Assembly: GCF_021545785.1 (NCBI RefSeq)
Contig: NZ_CP079801.1
Location: 3,096,001 to 3,160,000 of the forward strand
Direction: 5' to 3'
From: Halopseudomonas maritima
Lineage (GTDB): Bacteria > Pseudomonadota > Gammaproteobacteria > Pseudomonadales > Pseudomonadaceae
DNA: 64,000 nucleotides
Each line of letters starts with the position of its first letter. Position 1 is the first letter of the stretch. A program made the translations under genes and the position numbers. The notes beneath the pieces are model-generated. The model was not told the DNA's origin. It did no database searches and was given only the letters and a program-made list of their open reading frames with translations. Positions 60,111 through 64,000 of this stretch are shown here, one piece after another.

Positions 60111-61354
60111 TGCGCTGGGGCTCCGTTGTGCAGCGCTTTTTCCATGCGCAAGGCTTGTTCGATATCAAGTCCGATAATTAGCACACCAATGACCTCTCCG
60201 CTGTGTGGATTACGGACGCCGCTGCTGATATGCACCTGATAGCGGCGAGTGGATTGATCGTACCCCAGTTGCCCCATATAGGGCTGCCCTTCGCTGGCAA
60301 AAAAGGGTTCGGCAAATTTGGTTTCATCTCCCTGCCAGTAGTCGGTGCTGAGGTTGCTGGTGGCTACGTTCAACCCTTGCTGGTCGGTCAGCAGGATTTC
60401 ACTGACCAGCTCGTCGTGCTCCTGTTGTCGTGCGCGCAGCCAATCGGCGACGGGGTTTTGCATAACGGAATCAATCAGCGGGCCGCCGCCCTCGTCGCGT
60501 TCTTGCTGCCATTGCTGGTCTCGCGAGTGAATCTGCGGCAGCGATAGCTGGCTGTGCTGGCTATTGTGCAGCATGACCGCATCGATCAGCCGGGGCTCCT
60601 CACGCCAAGCGGCAAACAGCAGGTTGTAGAGCTCTTGCAGGCGCTGGCGTTCATTGGCATGCAGCACGCCGATTTCGGGCAGGCAGTTAAACACCTGCTG
60701 ATTGAACCGCTCCATAAAGCCGGGGTGACGTTGCAGATAACGGTTGGCGAAATAGACGCCCAGCGTGGTGTATTGCTGGAAGCGCGCGTGGCGCGGGCGC
60801 AACATTGTGGGTTGGCGTGTCAGTTCGATGCGCAGCGTTTGCTGGTCAGCCAGAAACGCGTCAATGCGGTCGCGCTGCAGTAACTGCAGCAGCTGGCCGG
60901 TGCTGCCGACCAGCGGGTCCACGCGGTACCCGTGCTGGCGTAACCAGTTGGCTTCGTTGCTGCCGCGAATGCCTGCGACCCGCAGCGGTGTCCGCCCTTC
61001 AGTCGGCTGCAGAGGCCCGTCGTGATTGCTGTACCAGTACCATTTTTCCAAGGCCAGCGGCGCCGACAAGGTGGCGAAATGGTTGGCGCGGTTCATTCGT
61101 GTGGCTGAAAAGAAGCCGTCGGCCTTGTCATCGCTTACCTCCTGAACGGCTCGCTCCCAGGGTAGCACCCGGATCTGATAGGCGATGTCCAGCGCGTCGA
61201 AAATGCAGCCCAGCGCCTTGATTGAACTGCCGCTCAGGTGGTCGCCCTCGCGCACCTGATAGGGCGGGAAAATATCGGTATTCAGGCGCAGAGGTTCCGC
61301 CGCCGCGATGCTGGTGGCCAGCAGAAGCAGGGAAAGGGTGGTGACGCGTAGCAT
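60107..61354 (-). CDS. Periplasmic protein: SBP_bac_3-like domain plus Cache-like domain
   Basis: A 415-residue exported protein. The signal MLRVTTLSLLLLATSIAAA is followed by an extracellular solute-binding family 3 domain (about residues 20-240: LRLNTDIFPPYQVREGDHLSGSSIKAL and PLRVAGIRGSNEANWLRQHGY). A C-terminal part resembles the single-Cache (PDC) sensor fold (LLTDQQGLNVATSNLSTDYWQGDE and the final VIGVLIIGLDIEQAL). No membrane helix or output domain follows, so the protein is a free periplasmic receptor. The partner may be the lipoprotein co-encoded downstream. Confidence 0.8.
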   Translation of the reverse strand: MLRVTTLSLLLLATSIAAAEPLRLNTDIFPPYQVREGDHLSGSSIKALGCIFDALDIAYQIRVLPWERAVQEVSDDKADGFFSATRMNRANHFATLSAPLALEKWYWYSNHDGPLQPTEGRTPLRVAGIRGSNEANWLRQHGYRVDPLVGSTGQLLQLLQRDRIDAFLADQQTLRIELTRQPTMLRPRHARFQQYTTLGVYFANRYLQRHPGFMERFNQQVFNCLPEIGVLHANERQRLQELYNLLFAAWREEPRLIDAVMLHNSQHSQLSLPQIHSRDQQWQQERDEGGGPLIDSVMQNPVADWLRARQQEHDELVSEILLTDQQGLNVATSNLSTDYWQGDETKFAEPFFASEGQPYMGQLGYDQSTRRYQVHISSGVRNPHSGEVIGVLIIGLDIEQALRMEKALHNGAPAH

Positions 61355-61383
61355 GATTCTCGTCCTTGTGCAGTCAGCGCGTT

Positions 61384-61737
61384 CTAGGGGCTGTTGACGT
61401 TTCGCGCGTCCGCCTGCTGCTGTCTGTAAAGCCGGCCAATCAAAGGGCGGAGTTTGTTCAGCGCGTCCCTGCGCTTCATCCCTTCGGGGCTGGCGCGCAA
61501 AAACGCTGCCGGCGTTCTTGTGGTCATTCCAGATAAGCGACGAGCGACGCCGAATGACGGCTTTACAGGCGCAACCTCGGCGGCCCCACCTCGGCAGCCC
61601 CATCCGCAGGGCCGAGGCCATTTTCGGTCATGCTGCCTTGCCGGTCGCTTGTGTAGAACGAACAGCACTTGCTCCGCCTTGCCTGGCAGACAAATGGCCG
61701 CCGGCAGACGGGTGAACGAAACGTCAACTGACCCTAG
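61384..61737. mobile_element. 354-bp MITE with 21-bp terminal inverted repeats
   Basis: Left end CTAGGGGCTGTTGACGTTTCG (61384-61404) and right end, read inversely, CTAGGGTCAGTTGACGTTTCG (61717-61737) match at 19 of 21 positions. The inside is also partly palindromic: TGTAAAGCC near 61423-61433 with GGCTTTACA near 61558-61566. No transposase frame is present; the internal open frames are Arg-rich and not gene-like. The CTAG ends suggest insertion into CTAG with duplication of TA (IS630-like), but this is inference. The element fills most of the 540-base gap between the sensor and SDR genes. Confidence 0.75.
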
Positions 61738-61833
61738 AACTATAGGACATGGTTCAGGGTTCATAAACCGGATTGCTGCCGAGCGATCAAGCACGCCGAT
61801 AGCGCTGGCGGCGGAGGGGGGCGCGCGGCATGC

Positions 61834-61858
61834 TATTCATTCAACTTATATTCATTCA
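61834..61858. repeat. 10-bp direct repeat upstream of the SDR gene
   Basis: TATTCATTCA at 61834-61843 and again at 61849-61858, 15 bases apart centre to centre, 36 bases before the SDR start. Tandem half-sites like this are common for AraC-type or response regulator binding, but no regulator gene is adjacent. Confidence 0.4.
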
Positions 61859-61894
61859 GTCTGCCCATCACGCAGACAGGGGAGGAGGCACAGC

Positions 61895-62743
61895 ATGCAA
61901 CAACTTCAGGGTAAGGTGGCGGTTATCACCGGCGGTGGTAGCGGTCTGGGGCGTGAGCTGGCGCTGTGCTGCGCGGCACGTGGCATGAAGCTGGTGCTGG
62001 GTGACGTAGATGAAGCGGGCATGCAGGAAACCCTGCGCCTTGTTGAGGCCCAGAGCCCTGGCACCGAAAGCGCTAGCATGCGTCTGGACGTCTCCAAGCT
62101 GGAGCAGTTGCAGGCGCTGGCCGAGCTGTGCACCTCGCGCTTTGGCGCAGCGCATGTGCTGTTCAATAACGCAGGTGTGAGTGTCGGCGGCGCAGCCTGG
62201 GAAAACACCGTTGATGATTGGGAATGGGTCATGGGTGTCAACCTGTATGGTGTGGTCTGGGGTGTGAAGGTGTTTACCCCGATGATGATCGCCCAGGGTG
62301 AAGGCCATATCGTCAATACTGCCTCGGCGGCTGGCTGGGTCAATGGTCCGAACATGTCTGTTTACAACGTCACCAAGCACTCGGTTGTGGCGCTGTCCGA
62401 AACCCTCGCGCTGGACCTGCGCGATGCCGACGCGAATGTTGGTGTGACCTGTCTGTGTCCGGCCTTTTTCCCCACCGGTATTCACGAGTCGGCGCGCAAC
62501 CGTCCGGCTGACAAGGGTGACACCGTCGAGCTGAGCGAAACTGCGCTCAAGCGCGCCGAGTTGACCAAGGCCGCTATTCAGAAGGGCAAGATTCAAGCGT
62601 CTGATATCGCGGAAATGACGGTTAAGGCCGTTGAAGATGACCAGTTCTATGTCTTCCCGCATCGCAAGATCAAGCAACTGATCGGCCTGCGTGCGCAAGC
62701 GGCCAGCGACGAGAAGACCGTGTTCGACTCGATGAACCCGTAA
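61895..62743 (+). CDS. Short-chain dehydrogenase/reductase
   Basis: Classical SDR of 282 residues: TGGGSGLG at residues 12-19 for NAD(P) binding, GDVDEAG near 36 (Asp in the position often selecting NAD), NNAG at 91-94, catalytic Ser144 and Tyr157-x3-Lys161 (YNVTK). The C-terminal extension is longer than in typical 250-residue SDRs. The substrate cannot be told; the neighbour phaG hints at lipid metabolism but is on the other strand. GGGAGGAGG precedes the ATG. Confidence 0.93.
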   Translation: MQQLQGKVAVITGGGSGLGRELALCCAARGMKLVLGDVDEAGMQETLRLVEAQSPGTESASMRLDVSKLEQLQALAELCTSRFGAAHVLFNNAGVSVGGAAWENTVDDWEWVMGVNLYGVVWGVKVFTPMMIAQGEGHIVNTASAAGWVNGPNMSVYNVTKHSVVALSETLALDLRDADANVGVTCLCPAFFPTGIHESARNRPADKGDTVELSETALKRAELTKAAIQKGKIQASDIAEMTVKAVEDDQFYVFPHRKIKQLIGLRAQAASDEKTVFDSMNP

Positions 62744-62762
62744 CACTCGGCTGTGCTTGAAG

Positions 62763-62787
62763 CCCCCGGCCTTGCGCCGGGGGTTTT
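62763..62787. terminator. Intrinsic terminator after the SDR gene
   Basis: Stem CCCCCGGC (62763-62770), loop CTTGC, stem GCCGGGGG (62776-62783), then TTTT. It lies between the convergent SDR and phaG genes and may serve mainly the SDR gene. Confidence 0.88.
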
Positions 62788-62790
62788 CGT

Positions 62791-63654
62791 TCAGCCTGCC
62801 AACGCAAGACGCTGCTGGCTGGACACCTCTGGCTGCAGCACAAAGCCCTCTACCGCCGCGCGCATGTCCTGCCAGGCGGTCTTGTGCTCCATATCCAGAA
62901 AGTGCCCGGTGTGGGCAATGCTGGCAAAGCGCGCGTTGCGTGCCAGGTCAGCGAAGTGGCGCGCGTCGGCCGGCCCGGTGTATCTGTCCCATTCGCCGTT
63001 GATAAACAGCAGCGGAATATCGATATTGCTCACGCAGCGCATGTACTGGTCGGCATCCAGTTCCAGCACTTGGCGGATGTGGAATAGCATCTGGCTGTAC
63101 TCGTGTTCCTCCAGGCTGCTGACGTGGCGGAAGTTGCAGCGCTTGTAAAGCGAGGGCAGGTGCTCGCCAATCGTCTCGTTGATCAGCTCACCGACGGCCT
63201 GGCGGTCGCAGGCAGCCAGGTGGGTCTTGCCGCGCGCGAGATAGTCCTGCATGGCCGGGTTGAGTACCGGGGCGAAGGAGGTCACCAGCGCCCGGCGGAT
63301 CCGCGCAGGGCGCTGGGCCAGCGCCAGCATCGCCGCTACGCCGCCCCAGGAAAAGGACATCAGGTGGTCGGCGCGAAAGTGCTCAATCAGATCCAGCAGA
63401 ATCAGCGCTTCGTCTTCCTTGCCAATCAGCGGCAGACTGGGGTTGTGGGCTCGCGAATGGCCGCTGTAGGGCTGGTCAAATAGCACCACGTTGAACAGCG
63501 GCTGCAGGTAGCGCAGGGTCTGGCCAAAGGAGGCTGCAGTCGCCAGCGAGCCGTTGACCAGAATGATAGTCGCATCGGTCTCGGGGTTGGGGTAAAACCA
63601 GGTGTGCACCTTCAAGTCACGGTGCACGCGAATAACGGCTTTCTCAGCGTACAT
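62791..63654 (-). CDS. phaG: PhaG-type (R)-3-hydroxyacyl-ACP thioesterase/transacylase
   Basis: Alpha/beta hydrolase of 287 residues from the PhaG/RhlA group, which diverts (R)-3-hydroxyacyl-ACP from fatty acid synthesis to medium-chain PHA (PhaG) or HAA/rhamnolipid (RhlA). Many stretches match PhaG from memory: FNVVLFDQPYSGHSRAHN, SFSWGG with nucleophile Ser102, HLPSLYKRCNFRHVSSLEEH and AHTGHFLDMEHKTAW. The ATG at 63654 is preceded by GAGG; a GTG two codons earlier is less likely. PhaG rather than RhlA is favoured because the phrases match PhaG more closely and no rhlB follows. Confidence 0.85.
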   Translation of the reverse strand: MYAEKAVIRVHRDLKVHTWFYPNPETDATIILVNGSLATAASFGQTLRYLQPLFNVVLFDQPYSGHSRAHNPSLPLIGKEDEALILLDLIEHFRADHLMSFSWGGVAAMLALAQRPARIRRALVTSFAPVLNPAMQDYLARGKTHLAACDRQAVGELINETIGEHLPSLYKRCNFRHVSSLEEHEYSQMLFHIRQVLELDADQYMRCVSNIDIPLLFINGEWDRYTGPADARHFADLARNARFASIAHTGHFLDMEHKTAWQDMRAAVEGFVLQPEVSSQQRLALAG

Positions 63655-63770
63655 GGGCACCTCGGTGTCAGTCGTTCAGCGCACGCCGATGGCGCGCAGG
63701 TCGGAGTCGACACCAGCTAAACCCAGACAGATGACAGCGACGTGTCACCGGGTCACCGTTCAGGCGATCT

Positions 63771-64000
63771 TCACGGGGTTGTCATCTGTTGCAGGCAGGA
63801 GGTCAGCGCGCTGGCCCAGTCAGGCTGGGGGATACCGCATTCGCGCTGCAGGCGCGTGCAGTCCAGGATCGCCGACGCGGGGCGTTGTGCGAGGGTGGGG
63901 TACTCGGCGCTGGTCAGCGGTGAGAGTATTGGCGCTTGCTTGAGCAGGCCTAGCTGCAGCGCGTTGGCGAAGATGCATTGTGCAAAGTCATACCAGCTGC
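63771..64000 (-). CDS. rmlD: dTDP-4-dehydrorhamnose reductase, C-terminal part (runs off the window)
   Basis: The last 75 or so residues of RmlD/RfbD are encoded on the minus strand: WYDFAQCIFANALQLG, the substrate-loop segment EYPTLAQRPASAILDC and the ending GIPQPDWASALTSCL, then TGA at 63771-63773. It catalyses the final reduction to dTDP-L-rhamnose. The spacing to phaG is 116 bases with no terminator seen. A rhamnose gene next to a PhaG/RhlA-type gene is notable but may be chance. Confidence 0.85.
   Translation of the reverse strand, partial: SWYDFAQCIFANALQLGLLKQAPILSPLTSAEYPTLAQRPASAILDCTRLQRECGIPQPDWASALTSCLQQMTTP

Noticed and set aside
61384..61794. 136-codon minus-strand frame inside the MITE
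   Set aside because: Covers the element and its inverted repeats; low complexity Arg/Ala/Pro composition and no transposase motif.
61454..61894. Upstream extension of the SDR coding region through the MITE
   Set aside because: The extension reads through a mobile element with palindromic ends, and the ATG at 61895 has an excellent ribosome site.
1..64000. tRNA, rRNA or CRISPR loci
   Set aside because: No cloverleaf-like sequence, rRNA segment or regularly spaced repeat was seen while reading the intergenic regions.

Overview
The window comes from a Pseudomonas-type gammaproteobacterium. The order leuS, lnt, ybeX, ybeY, ybeZ, miaB, then hemL, thiE, thiD is the conserved Pseudomonas arrangement, and DUF1820, RsmC, HrpB and PhaG are all of pseudomonad type. 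GC content looks to be about 60 percent. A complete Mrp sodium/proton antiporter operon next to an NhaC-type antiporter would suit a marine or halotolerant member such as Halopseudomonas, but that genus is inference. No rRNA, tRNA, CRISPR array, prophage or transposase gene was seen. Coding density is high and most genes are housekeeping or transport functions.

Layout. 1-6.5 kb: the 5' part of leuS, then a minus-strand block for lipoprotein acylation (lnt), a CBS-domain protein, rRNA maturation (ybeY, ybeZ) and tRNA modification (miaB). 6.6-11 kb: DUF1820, a Sel1-like repeat protein, and the thiD-thiE-hemL-membrane protein operon. 11-20 kb: a DUF1835 protein, an Mpo1-like protein, an acyl-CoA synthetase, rluE, an AidB-like dehydrogenase with its coupled TetR regulator, an Lrp regulator, a probable small RNA ending in a strong terminator, and fieF. 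20-26 kb: hrpB, rsmC, a manganese (yybP-ykoY) riboswitch driving a UPF0016 manganese exporter, and a PAS-GGDEF protein. 26-31 kb: an orphan periplasmic binding protein and a compact operon cstA / cory-CC-star protein / ArsA-Get3-like ATPase preceded by a 14-bp palindrome. 31-41 kb: LysE exporter, DUF1272, DsbA-like protein, chromate transporter, YhhQ, M48 protease, a chemoreceptor, and an operon of CPXCG, DUF2007 and an SRAP protein that lacks every known catalytic residue. 41-48.5 kb: mrpABCDEFG and the NhaC-type antiporter with a structured leader. 49-55 kb: livKHMGF. 55-59 kb: a four-gene PhnD/PhnC/PhnE/PhnE-type ABC importer. 59-64 kb: hydroxypyruvate isomerase family protein, a periplasmic sensor-like protein, a 354-bp MITE, an SDR enzyme, phaG and the 3' end of rmlD.

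Genes that appear to work together: thiD and thiE (thiamine phosphate synthesis); the riboswitch and UPF0016 transporter (manganese efflux); Mrp and NhaC (Na+/H+ exchange); livKHMGF (branched-chain amino acid uptake); the phn-like set (oxyanion or phosphonate uptake); and cstA with the CC-star protein and ATPase (function unknown beyond uptake by CstA).

The most interesting points are the SRAP-family protein with all four catalytic positions replaced, the cstA/CC-star/Get3-like operon whose ATPase seems to start at ATT, the candidate sRNA at 18.6-18.87 kb, the nested-hairpin leader of the NhaC gene, the MITE, and a decayed entericidin gene.
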